Source: Saprospirales bacterium (lineage in GTDB: Bacteria > Bacteroidota > Bacteroidia > Chitinophagales > Saprospiraceae). From it: 52,581 nucleotides of DNA. The stretch spans positions 1 through 52,581 of the forward strand of contig REEO01000035.1 in NCBI GenBank assembly GCA_007695035.1. The letters are read 5' to 3'. The position numbers and the translations under genes were made by a program. Positions 25,534 through 33,740 of this stretch are shown piece after piece (position 1 is the first letter of the stretch; every line of letters begins with the position of its first letter). The notes beneath the pieces are model-generated. The model worked only from the letters and a program-made list of their open reading frames with translations, searched no databases and was not told the DNA's origin.

Positions 25534-26571
25534 TTAGGAAGTAATCTTCTCCCAGGCTTCTTCAGCAATTCGAGTAGCCTGCGTTTCGAAAAAGTGACTG
25601 CCGGCCAGTGGGTCAACGACTTTGTTAAAGTGAGATTCCAGACGCAGAATGTGTGAGATATTGAGGGTCATTCTCCGGGAAAAGGTCGCTGGGTCTCTCA
25701 GTTTTTCGGTTTTCTCCAGGGGAATGTGGGGGAAGTATATACGTCCGGCTCCGGAAGTAATGGCCCCAATGGACAGAGAGGTAGCGGCAATTAAATTGTT
25801 GTAGGGGTCCTTGCCAAAAGCTCCGGGGCTGATCGCCACTTCGAGATTGGGTTTGATAGCACCGGCTCCGGTCTCATCGGTTATCAACGCCCAAATGAGG
25901 TTAAAAGCCCTGATTTTGACCATGTCGGCAAGTAAATCGTTATCGAGGTAAAGTCGGAAATAGGAGCGCTTTAAAAACTCCGCATCGTCTTCATTGGAGT
26001 GCTCCATGGTATTGAGGAGGGACCGGAATATTTCAGTCAATTGAAAGGACCGTTTCTTTTCAACACCTGTATGGGGTGCAGAAAAAAAGAGTGTGGATAT
26101 ACCGGAAAATTGAGCGGCGAGTCCCGGGTCGATAAGTCCGGCTGGACTGCCGGTGTTAGATCTCAAAGTACCAGTGAATTCTCCGGGTGTAATCTTCTGC
26201 TTTTTGCAGAATTTCATAAGGTCACTAAGGGCTTTTCCCGCCTGCTCGGGACGCTGTAGGGCAAAATGGAGTTCGATGTACTTCGGATGAACCCCTTCCA
26301 ACAATTTGAGGAGATCGGTGTAAAAATTTTCCGTGTATTCAAATTCAACGGATTGCAGACCGGAGGAAAGGGCATTGAGTAGGGCCTGATTTTCATCGGT
26401 GCGAAAAGGCAATATAAATTTCCAGTCATTCTCTGGCTCCTGAAAAGCCAGTGATTTTTCCGGACTTTTTTCGGGATCAATCTGATGCAAAGGGTGGGTT
26501 TCCAGTCCCTCGGACAACATCCATTTCAGTTTTTCATCCTTCAATGCCGGGTGGTCAAATATTTTTTCCAT
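25534..26571 (-). CDS. Short methylmalonyl-CoA-mutase-family protein, orphan
   Basis: This 345-aa protein resembles the small (non-catalytic) subunit MutA. The clearest stretch is the C-terminal HFNKVVDPLAGSHFFETQATRIAEEAWEKI, which matches the VVDPLAGSYxxE motif of the family. Others are YFRLYLDNDLLADMVKIRAFNLIWALI, LSIGAITSGAGRI and NISHILRLESHFN. MutA subunits are normally 450-620 aa. Here the N-terminal barrel part is compressed and there is no B12-binding domain or DxHxxG motif. No large subunit gene adjoins it. It may be a structural partner of a mutase encoded elsewhere or a diverged relic. The frame is intact, and it follows the LamG gene by 17 bp. Confidence 0.75.
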   Translation of the reverse strand: MEKIFDHPALKDEKLKWMLSEGLETHPLHQIDPEKSPEKSLAFQEPENDWKFILPFRTDENQALLNALSSGLQSVEFEYTENFYTDLLKLLEGVHPKYIELHFALQRPEQAGKALSDLMKFCKKQKITPGEFTGTLRSNTGSPAGLIDPGLAAQFSGISTLFFSAPHTGVEKKRSFQLTEIFRSLLNTMEHSNEDDAEFLKRSYFRLYLDNDLLADMVKIRAFNLIWALITDETGAGAIKPNLEVAISPGAFGKDPYNNLIAATSLSIGAITSGAGRIYFPHIPLEKTEKLRDPATFSRRMTLNISHILRLESHFNKVVDPLAGSHFFETQATRIAEEAWEKITS

Positions 26572-26588
26572 GGTCTGTATTTTTTCTA

Positions 26589-27788
26589 TTACCTGAGAAT
26601 GGAAACCTGGCCGGTTTTCAAATAAATTTCTCCATCGCAGCGGTATTCCACTTTGTAGAGATAGACACCCGGTGCCACAGGCTCACCTCTGAAGTTCCCG
26701 TCCCAGGCGTCGCCAATATTGCCCGTTCTGAACATGGTAGCCCCATTCCGGTCAAAAATCTCGAAAGATTTCAACTCCTCGACAATGAAGGGATTGGAGA
26801 TAAAAAACTGATCATTCAGCCCATCGCTATTGGGCGTAAAGGCATTGGGCAAAGCCAGGTCTTCACAGGTTACCACATCCGGGTCAGCGACCACTATCCT
26901 CACGCTATCAGTGACCGTGCAATTCCCCTCTGCAAATTCGAGAAAATAGATGGTGGTTTCCTCCGGCTCAATTCTGGTATTACCTTCAGTAATGCTCTCC
27001 ACTCCCCTGGTGGGATTCCAAAAGTAACTGTCAGTGCAGTCGTCCGTCACTCTGATATTGACTCCCGCACCCAGCAGAATAACCGTATCCTGGGTAGCTA
27101 TGCGGTTGGCAGCTCGCTGGAGATTGAATTTTTCCTGTTGGTTGAGAATTCTGTCGTAAATTCTGAATTCATCAATTTTTCCCTTCATGCCGGATTGGAA
27201 GTTAGGCACACAAGGCCCTCCACCAATTACGATAGGAGCTTCATTAGCAAACTCTATCAGGCCACCTGAATTGACTTCTGCCACATCCTCTCCATCGACA
27301 AAAACGGTATGTCTGCTACCCGACCGCTCAATGATGATGTGATGCCAGCACTGATTTTCCGGCAGATCGACATTCATGACTACACGACGGCCAAGGTCGC
27401 GGGTGAATTCAAGTTCGAGGGAATGGTCAGCGTCCAGGTAGAGCACATTGAAACCGATGAGGGTATTGCACTCTTCCTGATGAGTTAAGACTGTAAAGTC
27501 GCCCTGACCCCTTTCCGGAAAGAAGAAAAAGGAGATGGAAAAAGTGAGCAAATCGAAAGCCGCCGTATCTTCAATAGCGATGGCATCCTCGCCCCCGTTG
27601 AAATAAAAAGACTGACCGAAGAGCCCGCAAACACAATCGGGATTACCCAAAATCTCGCCATCCGGGCTTTGAGGGCCGGTATTGGTAGCATCGCAATCGT
27701 TAAACGAAAGGTTTACAATCGGAGCCTGAGCAACAATATGACCTGCACTAAGCGCGAGTGTCACTATGATGGTTGATAAATATCGCAT
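26589..27788 (-). CDS. Secreted LamG-domain protein with gliding-motility-type C-terminal sorting domain
   Basis: The protein is 399 aa. A signal peptide (about 1-20, ending IVAQA) is followed by a LamG/concanavalin-like domain (about 25-215): FYFNGGEDAIAI, FSISFFFFPERG, NQCWHHIIIERSGSRHTVFVDG and KGKIDEFRIYDRILN. Then come a bridging region and the C-terminal domain (about 305-399) with LPNAFTPNSDGLNDQFFI, FEIFDRNGATMF and GVYLYKVEYRC. This is the CHU_C / type B sorting domain that sends proteins through the type IX secretion system. LamG domains bind glycans or proteins, so it is probably a surface adhesin. It lies 30 bp after ybaB. Confidence 0.9.
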   Translation of the reverse strand: MRYLSTIIVTLALSAGHIVAQAPIVNLSFNDCDATNTGPQSPDGEILGNPDCVCGLFGQSFYFNGGEDAIAIEDTAAFDLLTFSISFFFFPERGQGDFTVLTHQEECNTLIGFNVLYLDADHSLELEFTRDLGRRVVMNVDLPENQCWHHIIIERSGSRHTVFVDGEDVAEVNSGGLIEFANEAPIVIGGGPCVPNFQSGMKGKIDEFRIYDRILNQQEKFNLQRAANRIATQDTVILLGAGVNIRVTDDCTDSYFWNPTRGVESITEGNTRIEPEETTIYFLEFAEGNCTVTDSVRIVVADPDVVTCEDLALPNAFTPNSDGLNDQFFISNPFIVEELKSFEIFDRNGATMFRTGNIGDAWDGNFRGEPVAPGVYLYKVEYRCDGEIYLKTGQVSILR

Positions 27789-27818
27789 GCGTAAATTTAT
27801 GGAAAAAATGAGGTTTAA

Positions 27819-28136
27819 TCAACCCAATAAACCCTTAAAACCCTCAAGTCCTCCGGGCATTATGTCGGCCGAGATTTTGTCCATGATTTCTTTTTCTTTG
27901 ATGGCGACTTCGACCAGGGCTTCGTTGATTACATTGGCGACCACATCAGCAGTCAATTCCGGTTCGCCTTTTTCGTGTAACTCAGGGGCTATTTTTAGGT
28001 CCAGGATCCTCTTCTCACCGGACATTGTGACCGTAACTTGATTGTTGGGATCGCTTTTTTCGACACTCACAGCTTTTAATTTTTCCTGTGCCTCCACTTT
28101 GGCACCCTGAATTCGGTTAATCATGTCTCCTAACAT
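27819..28136 (-). CDS. YbaB/EbfC family nucleoid-associated protein
   Basis: The protein is 105 aa, the usual length. It has MLGDMINRIQGAKVEAQEKL, a charged N-terminal helix, then VTVTMSGEKRILDLKIAPEL, the family core, and a C-terminal helix with ADIMPGGLEGFKGLLG. YbaB proteins form tweezer-like dimers that bind DNA. In most bacteria the gene sits with dnaX and recR; here it is between an ion exchanger and a secreted protein, so context adds nothing to its role. It starts 12 bp after the exchanger stop. Confidence 0.9.
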   Translation of the reverse strand: MLGDMINRIQGAKVEAQEKLKAVSVEKSDPNNQVTVTMSGEKRILDLKIAPELHEKGEPELTADVVANVINEALVEVAIKEKEIMDKISADIMPGGLEGFKGLLG

Positions 28137-28148
28137 TGGGCAAAATTT

Positions 28149-29069
28149 TTAGGTAAATAATCGGTACATAAAGAAAACGTAAAAGAGCAAAAATAGTGCG
28201 CCCTCCCACTTTGTAATCCGCTTCGAAAGACAACTTACAGCCAGAATAAAGGTAGCAGCAACCATGACCGGCAGGCTGAACTCCGATAGCGTCCCGGTCA
28301 CATTTAATGGTCCAAAAAACGAAGCGATACCCACAACGATGTAGGTGTTGAAAATATTTGACCCCACTACATTGCCAACCGCTATTCCTGCGTATCCCTT
28401 TTTTGCTGCAGAAATGGACACTGCGATTTCAGGCAAACTGGTTCCAATAGCCACCAATGTCAGGGAAATAACATCAGTCCCAATTCCCAGGGCCTCCGAA
28501 AGAGCAACGATGGAAAACACCGTATAGCGCGATCCAAAATAAACCATCAACCCTCCGATGACGAGAAATACATAAGCCCGGAAACCGGCTTTGACTTTTT
28601 GGACAGGATCGTTCCGAACAGCGTAAAGGGAGGAAATAATAAACACACCAAGACAAGCCAACAACAAAAAACTCTCCATCAGTGAAACGTCACCATCACT
28701 CAATACGAACCAAAGCAATAAGGCGGAAATAATGAGGGCCGGCAGGTCGCTTTCCATAAGATCGAAATCCAACTTGATGTCGCGAGCGAACAGCGCGAGG
28801 AGTCCCAGCACCAGAAAAATATTGGCCACATTAGATCCCACCACATTTCCCAGTACAATTTCGGATTCGTCTTCCAGCATGGCAAAAATAGAAGTTGCAA
28901 GCTCCGGCAGAGAAGTTCCAAAAGCCACTATAGTCAGACCGATGATAAAAGGAGAAGCTCCCAAACTGGTGCCTATTTTTTCTGACGAAATAACAAACCA
29001 GTCGGAGCCTTTTATCAAAAATCCCAACGCCACAGCAAACAACAACAAGAAAAGCCCTACTTCTACCAC
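28149..29069 (-). CDS. Calcium/sodium antiporter, YrbG/CaxA-like
   Basis: This 306-aa inner-membrane protein has about ten hydrophobic helices in two inverted halves. Each half holds an alpha-repeat of the Ca2+/cation antiporter family. The first is IVAFGTSLPELATSIFA...GNVVGSNVANIF, the second LVAIGTSLPEIAVSISA...GNVVGSNIFNTY. The acidic residue of SLPE in each repeat binds the cation. A GTG start is used at 29069 because no ATG lies near the N-terminus (VEVGLFLLLFAVALGFLIKG). It is the first gene of a four-gene minus-strand run ending at 25534, and diverges from tatC. Confidence 0.9.
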   Translation of the reverse strand: MVEVGLFLLLFAVALGFLIKGSDWFVISSEKIGTSLGASPFIIGLTIVAFGTSLPELATSIFAMLEDESEIVLGNVVGSNVANIFLVLGLLALFARDIKLDFDLMESDLPALIISALLLWFVLSDGDVSLMESFLLLACLGVFIISSLYAVRNDPVQKVKAGFRAYVFLVIGGLMVYFGSRYTVFSIVALSEALGIGTDVISLTLVAIGTSLPEIAVSISAAKKGYAGIAVGNVVGSNIFNTYIVVGIASFFGPLNVTGTLSEFSLPVMVAATFILAVSCLSKRITKWEGALFLLFYVFFMYRLFT

Positions 29070-29183
29070 AGATTAATTTTCCTTTGATATTGAACCCAAA
29101 GATGCAAAAGGTTTTTAATATGAACCCTCTGCGAGCTGCAATTTCTTGTCTTCACTCTATCCTGACCTTCATTTGACAACTCC

Positions 29184-29211
29184 TTATCAATACTTCCCCC
29201 TGTATTGATAA
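29184..29211. promoter_or_regulatory. Perfect 10-bp inverted repeat at the tatC promoter (candidate operator)
   Basis: TTATCAATAC (29184-29193) and GTATTGATAA (29202-29211) are perfect complements separated by 8 bases. The dyad ends 10 bp before the tatC -7 box and covers the place where a -33 box should be. It has no T-run on either strand, so it does not look like a terminator. Confidence 0.55.
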
Positions 29212-29221
29212 ATATATGAAC

Positions 29222-29229
29222 TATCTTTG
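29222..29229 (+). promoter_or_regulatory. -7 box for tatC
   Basis: TATCTTTG matches TAnnTTTG, 28 bp before the tatC ATG. There is no TTTG at the normal -33 distance; the inverted repeat's C-rich spacer is there instead. Confidence 0.55.
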
Positions 29230-29257
29230 CGGCTGCTGACAAAATCGATTGGTAAAA

Positions 29258-30070
29258 ATGCCTTTAGACCAGGTTGATGTGGATAAAATGCAGAATGGTG
29301 ATTCTGCAAAAATGACCTTTCTCGAGCACATCGAGACACTCCGCTGGCATATTATCAGGTCACTGGCAGCTACCATTGTGATCGCAGTCGGGGTTTTTCT
29401 CGCCAAGGATTTTGTCTTTTCAACTTTAATCCTGAGCCCTAAAGAAGCGGAGTTTTTCACCTACCGGGTCATCTGTGGATTTTCTGAGGGATTGTGTTTT
29501 TACCCTCCGGAATTTACGCTGATTACCAGAGATCTGGGCGAACAGTTTATCGTACACCTCAAAGTTTCCTTTTGGTTGGGATTGATTTGCGCCATTCCCT
29601 ACGTTTTCTACGAGGGTTGGAGGTTTATTAAGCCAGGTTTATACGACAAAGAACGAAGGGCAGCCAGGGGCTTTGTGACCGTTTGTTCGCTCTTGTTCTT
29701 TGCGGGAGTTTTGTTTGGCTACTTCATCATCGCGCCCTTTGGGATTACCTTTTTGGCCTCCTACGATGTGGGTGCCACCAGTGCCCCAACACTAAATAGC
29801 TATGTAAATTACATGACCATGTTTACCCTGCCCACCGGCATTGTTTTCCAACTCCCTGTCGTGGTTTATTTCCTCGCAAGCATTGGATTGATCGGACCGG
29901 GTGTAATGCGGCAATATCGCAAGCATGCATTTGTGGGGATATTGGTACTGGCGTCCATTATTACGCCCCCGGATGTCATCACGCAATTACTGATAAGCGG
30001 GCCGCTGTACTTTTTGTACGAGGTGAGTATTGTAATTGCCGCGCGGATTGAGAAGAAAAACAGGATTTAA
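29258..30070 (+). CDS. tatC: Twin-arginine translocase subunit TatC
   Basis: I start at ATG 29258 (MPLDQVDVDKMQ), 270 aa; a TTG three codons upstream is also in frame. TatC is the inner-membrane receptor for twin-arginine signal peptides. Six hydrophobic helices can be seen. Conserved elements are TFLEHIETLRWHIIRS at the first cytoplasmic face, the motif WRFIKPGLYDKERRAA before TM3, and YDVGATSAPTLNSYVNYM with FQLPVVVYFLASIGLI. An extended first periplasmic loop (FFTYRVICGFSEGLCFYPPE) is usual in this phylum. TatA/B genes are not adjacent. Confidence 0.95.
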   Translation: MPLDQVDVDKMQNGDSAKMTFLEHIETLRWHIIRSLAATIVIAVGVFLAKDFVFSTLILSPKEAEFFTYRVICGFSEGLCFYPPEFTLITRDLGEQFIVHLKVSFWLGLICAIPYVFYEGWRFIKPGLYDKERRAARGFVTVCSLLFFAGVLFGYFIIAPFGITFLASYDVGATSAPTLNSYVNYMTMFTLPTGIVFQLPVVVYFLASIGLIGPGVMRQYRKHAFVGILVLASIITPPDVITQLLISGPLYFLYEVSIVIAARIEKKNRI

Positions 30071-30130
30071 TCGCACGCATAAAAAACAGCAGCAGCCATA
30101 CTGCAAATTAACTTACAAACAAACAACCCA

Positions 30131-30583
30131 ATGTATAGAGTATCATCAAATTTGACGCTTTTATTAAAGTTGTTTATACCCACTTTTTGGACGACCTTTT
30201 ACGGCTTGTTCACCTTTGTCCTGCTTTTTACCGACACATCTACCATGCACCTCTTTCAGTCGGAGTGGCTGAAATACTCCAATCTGTTGTTTTACATCGC
30301 CACCCTGCTCATTATTTACATTACCATTTTTCAGCTTCACCGCGTGGAAATGAGTGAGAAGGGGATTTTTGTAACCAACTACTTTAAAACCGCCAAGTAC
30401 AGCTACGACTCCGTGAATGCTCTTGGATACCGGGATTACTACCTTTTCAAAGTCGGTTTTATCAAACTCAAGGAAAAAGGGGTATTCGGAAGCACCATCT
30501 TGTTTCTCCTAAAAAAGAAGTATCTGGAGGATTTCATGGAAAAGCACCCGGACAAATTTGGCTACATGGATTTGTACCTGTAG
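30131..30583 (+). CDS. Small membrane protein with PH-like cytoplasmic part
   Basis: This is an unrecognised 150-aa protein. Two transmembrane helices lie near the N-terminus (about 10-33, LLLKLFIPTFWTTFYGLFTFVLLF, and about 48-66, LLFYIATLLIIYITIF). A beta-rich stretch follows (RVEMSEKGIFVTNYFKTAKY, SVNALGYRDYYLFKVGFIKL), then a basic amphipathic helix (LLKKKYLEDFMEKHPDKFG). The pattern resembles membrane-anchored PH-like domains that read lipid headgroups or proteins, but this is a shape argument only. It follows tatC by 60 bp on the same strand and faces the convergent pabA gene. Confidence 0.6.
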   Translation: MYRVSSNLTLLLKLFIPTFWTTFYGLFTFVLLFTDTSTMHLFQSEWLKYSNLLFYIATLLIIYITIFQLHRVEMSEKGIFVTNYFKTAKYSYDSVNALGYRDYYLFKVGFIKLKEKGVFGSTILFLLKKKYLEDFMEKHPDKFGYMDLYL

Positions 30584-30616
30584 GAAAAATCCGGGAGTTG
30601 AGCTTGTAATTTGCTG

Positions 30617-31231
30617 TTACTGCAAGAGAGGCCCTTCATCTGCCCCATTAATCGGAGCCCTGACACCCTGAAAAAAGTTCGATATAATACTCGTACCCTG
30701 ATTAGAGAGATAGGACTCCGGGTGAAACTGAAGCCCCACAATGGGCAATTCCCGATGCTGAAAGGCCATAATCTGTCCCTTCTCATCCTCAGCGGTTATT
30801 GCCAGTGATTTTGGAAAGCTTTCCTTTTTCAGTACCCAACTGTGGTATCTGCCTGCGCAAACCGGTTCGTCCAATTTGCTCAGTGGTGAGTTCACTTCTC
30901 TGCTGATTGAAAGAATGCTGCCGATGCCATGGGTCACCTGATCTTCTTGGATCAATTCGGCTCCAAAAAACATTCCCAGTGCTTGATGCCCCAGGCAAAT
31001 TCCCAACATCGGTTTCAACAAATGGTATTTTTCTATAACCTGCATCAACTTACCCGCTTCTTGTGGTTTACCCGGTCCGGGTGACAATATAATCAGCTCA
31101 GCTTCTATCAATAGAGCGTGGTCAATTTGGTCGTTTTTCAGAATGTGAATTTCGCTACCGGCTGCTTTTTTAATGAGCTGCCGGAGGATATGGGTAAAAG
31201 AGTCGTAATTGTCAATGAGTACAGCGGCCAT
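30617..31231 (-). CDS. pabA: Anthranilate / aminodeoxychorismate synthase glutamine amidotransferase subunit
   Basis: This 204-aa class I glutamine amidotransferase carries the catalytic triad: Cys79 in LGICLGHQALG, and His170 and Glu172 in LQFHPES. It has VLIDNYDSFTH at the N-terminus and the oxyanion motif LSPGPGKPQEAG. The enzyme supplies ammonia from glutamine to a chorismate-using partner, giving 4-amino-4-deoxychorismate (folate) or anthranilate (tryptophan). No component I gene adjoins it, so PabA and TrpG cannot be told apart; a stand-alone copy favours PabA. Its ATG lies 1 bp after the holA stop, so the pair is co-transcribed. Confidence 0.87.
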   Translation of the reverse strand: MAAVLIDNYDSFTHILRQLIKKAAGSEIHILKNDQIDHALLIEAELIILSPGPGKPQEAGKLMQVIEKYHLLKPMLGICLGHQALGMFFGAELIQEDQVTHGIGSILSISREVNSPLSKLDEPVCAGRYHSWVLKKESFPKSLAITAEDEKGQIMAFQHRELPIVGLQFHPESYLSNQGTSIISNFFQGVRAPINGADEGPLLQ

Positions 31232-31232
31232 A

Positions 31233-32240
31233 TCAGGAGGGCATTATGTGGAGTATTTCACTGACCAGGCCCCGAAGTTGAGCTTCCTCAGATCTGGGCG
31301 GGCTGTCGATGCCCTTAGATTTAAGGTCGTAGCGATATAGAATTTCAAAAGCCTTTTCACACCGCGGGCGGTTAAAATACTTCGAGGCAGACAGATACTC
31401 CCTGCCAAAAAAGTCGTATCTCAGATTCAGGGCTTTGGCTACGGATTTGTCGGTTTTGGTTTTCAAACTGTGTACCCTGTATATTCGTGAAAAATAGTTG
31501 TGAAGCGCACCGGTAAACATGTAAATTGGATTGGACTTGGGGTCCTGAGCCATGACAGAAGCAATTCGTGCGGCCTTCTTTTTGTCCCCCGAGGATAAGG
31601 CCTTTTGTAGTTCAAATACGGTAAATTTCCGCGTTCTTCCCACATATTCTTCCACCAGGCCGGCAGTTACTTCCTTCGTGTCTTTGAGATGTATTTTGAG
31701 CTTGTCAATTTCTTTAGATATGCTCTCCAGGTTGGTACCCAGATACTCCGACATCAGGACAGCTGCTTTGTGGTCAATTTTCAAACCAAGGGACTGGACG
31801 TAGGAGACTATCCAGTCGGGTATTTTGTTGTCGTACACCCTTTTGGCCTCGAAAATTTTTCCCTGTCCCTTTTTTTCCAGCTCTTTTAAGGCCTTTACAA
31901 ATTTTAGCCGACCGTCTAATTTACCTCCCGGATGAACAATCACCAATATGGTAAAATCGACGGGTTCTTTTACGAGTCGCTCCAACTTGTTCCAATCTTT
32001 GAACTGGCCTGCATCTTTTAACAGGACCAACTGAGGCTCCCCCATCATTGGGCGGGTGGCAACCTGATTCAGTACTTCGAGCGGATCGGCCTCTTTTCCG
32101 TAAAAGGTGAATTTGTTAAAATCCTCAAATCCGGGTCCAATGGCTTTTGACTCAATCTCTTCCATCTCGCGATTGACCAAAAAAGACTCCTCTCCATGTA
32201 GGAGAATAACAGGAGGATACTTTTTCTTTCGTGCTGCCAT
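31233..32240 (-). CDS. holA: DNA polymerase III subunit delta
   Basis: This 335-aa clamp-loader subunit opens the sliding clamp. It begins PPVILLHGEESFLVNREMEEIE (the degenerate P-loop region of delta). It continues with VLNQVATRPMMGEPQLVLLKDAG, DFTILVIVHPGGKLDGRLK, a helical middle domain with AAVLMSEYLGTNLESISKEIDKL, and a collar domain with TVFELQKALSSGDKKKAARI and a C-terminal YDLKSKGIDSPPRSEEAQLRGL. The order and length match HolA. It is adjacent to the amidotransferase gene with no gap. Confidence 0.9.
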   Translation of the reverse strand: MAARKKKYPPVILLHGEESFLVNREMEEIESKAIGPGFEDFNKFTFYGKEADPLEVLNQVATRPMMGEPQLVLLKDAGQFKDWNKLERLVKEPVDFTILVIVHPGGKLDGRLKFVKALKELEKKGQGKIFEAKRVYDNKIPDWIVSYVQSLGLKIDHKAAVLMSEYLGTNLESISKEIDKLKIHLKDTKEVTAGLVEEYVGRTRKFTVFELQKALSSGDKKKAARIASVMAQDPKSNPIYMFTGALHNYFSRIYRVHSLKTKTDKSVAKALNLRYDFFGREYLSASKYFNRPRCEKAFEILYRYDLKSKGIDSPPRSEEAQLRGLVSEILHIMPS

Positions 32241-32334
32241 TTATGAAATGCGGTTTTTTCGGAGCGCTAAGTTAAGGGAATTGCATGGCTTGCACTACTA
32301 AAAAATTATCTAATGCCATGCATGTCCCTTAATT

Positions 32335-32901
32335 CTATGATTTTTTTCCCTTAGAAAGCAAAGGCTCTATCAAAGTCGATGCTTTTTCAAAACGTGTATC
32401 GCGGTCCCCCTCAATGATGCCAAACCAATATTTCTTATTCCGAAGCCAGTCCAAATACAAGCTGTACAAATCTTCCCTGTCGTGCGGATTTTCACGGTAA
32501 GGTCCCGGTTCCCAGGGAATATCGGGTTTGCATAGCAAAAACAGGTCATCCCGGAGTTCTTCCAGCCATTTCAAGATCAGCGGGTCGGTTGTTTGGAACC
32601 TGACTTTAGACCAAATGTGAAGCACCAACATGGAAGTATCGCAAATAATTAGTCCTTTTGAGCGATTGGTGGCCTGAAGTTCTCTCTCCCTCTGGCCGCG
32701 GGCAATTTCCAGAATATCCTCAAAACTATAATCACTCCTCTTTTCGCTGAGGTACTCCACGGCGTATTCCTCCACAACCGGAAGGTTGAATTTATCTCCG
32801 ATGGCATTGGCCAGAGTGGACTTGCCCGATGATTCCGGTCCGGTAATTACAACTCGCTTTGGTGATTTCAAATCCGGTTTTTTAAAAAAAATCAGTCGCA
32901 T
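32335..32901 (-). CDS. NadR-like ATP-binding kinase
   Basis: I start at the ATG at 32901 (MRLIFFKKPDLKSPKRVV), 188 aa; the longer frame needs a TTG at 32940. The P-loop is VVITGPESSGKSTLA (about 15-29), followed by VVEEYAVEYL and ARGQRERE, then the Walker-B-like LIICDTSMLVLHIW and PDIPWEPGPYRENPHDRE. This is the C-terminal (ribosylnicotinamide kinase) domain of NadR as found alone in many Bacteroidota. It probably phosphorylates nicotinamide riboside to NMN; there is no adenylyltransferase or DNA-binding domain here. A transporter of the PnuC type often adjoins such genes but is absent. Confidence 0.82.
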   Translation of the reverse strand: MRLIFFKKPDLKSPKRVVITGPESSGKSTLANAIGDKFNLPVVEEYAVEYLSEKRSDYSFEDILEIARGQRERELQATNRSKGLIICDTSMLVLHIWSKVRFQTTDPLILKWLEELRDDLFLLCKPDIPWEPGPYRENPHDREDLYSLYLDWLRNKKYWFGIIEGDRDTRFEKASTLIEPLLSKGKKS

Positions 32902-33155
32902 ACATACGAGTCTATGGACAAAATTAACCAAAAGTCCCAAATTTCTGCGACTTTGTCATTGATTAGAACAGGTCAACAGTTAGTTAAAATACCGTAAAAA
33001 TCACCCTACGCAATTTAATGGTTTCGAAAATTGCCTACCTTAGATTATGTAATGCAATGTTACGGCAACAATTTACCGGCGTTATGGCGTTTAAATCAAA
33101 AGACATCGCAAACTAAGGTGAATGAAAATGCCGGCAGAAAAAATATCGAAAAATC

Positions 33156-33740
33156 ATGCACGACATAGAGCCACATTATTTTTGGAGAGACGACTACATC
33201 GCATCAGAGGATGAAAATTCGCCTTTTTATCAAAGGGAGAACAGCGAGTTTTTCTTCGAACACAAGATATACAACTACCTCATCCACCCCCAGTGGGACC
33301 CCATCGGCTCCCCCACCCTGTATATGAAATTGCTGTTTGCCGACTACAGTGATGGCTACGCGATCATGGAAATGTTTGGCGAGTGGAACGACTGCTTACA
33401 AAACGACGTGATGTTTCTTAAGCGGAACATTGCAGAGCCTATGATGGAGAAGGGGATATCAAGGTTTGTACTAATTTGCGAAAATGTCCTGAATTACCAT
33501 GGAGACGAGGATTGCTACTACGAGGAGTGGTGTGAAGAGATTCTTGAAATGGGTGGATGGATCGCCCTAATAAATACACTGGACCATGTGGAAGATGAGA
33601 TGAAGGCCACCTGGCTAGACAATTACATTTCCTTTGGCCCCCACCTGAACGATCTGAATTGGAGAAAGTTGAGACCAGCTCAGCTCACTCAAAAAATCGA
33701 GATGCTAATGGATCAGCAGCTCAAAAGAATTGGCATATGA
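33156..33740 (+). CDS. Uncharacterised acidic protein coupled to era
   Basis: This 194-aa soluble protein is not one I can assign to a family. It is aromatic- and acid-rich (HYFWRDDYIASEDENSPFYQ; EDCYYEEWCEEILEMGGWI), with a predicted alpha/beta layout and no signal peptide or membrane helix. Its stop overlaps the Era start (ATGA, 33737-33740), so Era translation is coupled to it. That places it in a ribosome-assembly context, but no function follows from this. The ATG at 33156 is the only good start. The 215 bp upstream is AT-rich and carries no clear promoter consensus. Confidence 0.8.
   Translation: MHDIEPHYFWRDDYIASEDENSPFYQRENSEFFFEHKIYNYLIHPQWDPIGSPTLYMKLLFADYSDGYAIMEMFGEWNDCLQNDVMFLKRNIAEPMMEKGISRFVLICENVLNYHGDEDCYYEEWCEEILEMGGWIALINTLDHVEDEMKATWLDNYISFGPHLNDLNWRKLRPAQLTQKIEMLMDQQLKRIGI

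Noticed and set aside
33659-33736. Longer N-terminus for Era
   Set aside because: It overlaps the end of the preceding gene by 82 bp. MSHKSGFVNIIGKPN at 33737 is the normal Era start and gives ATGA coupling.
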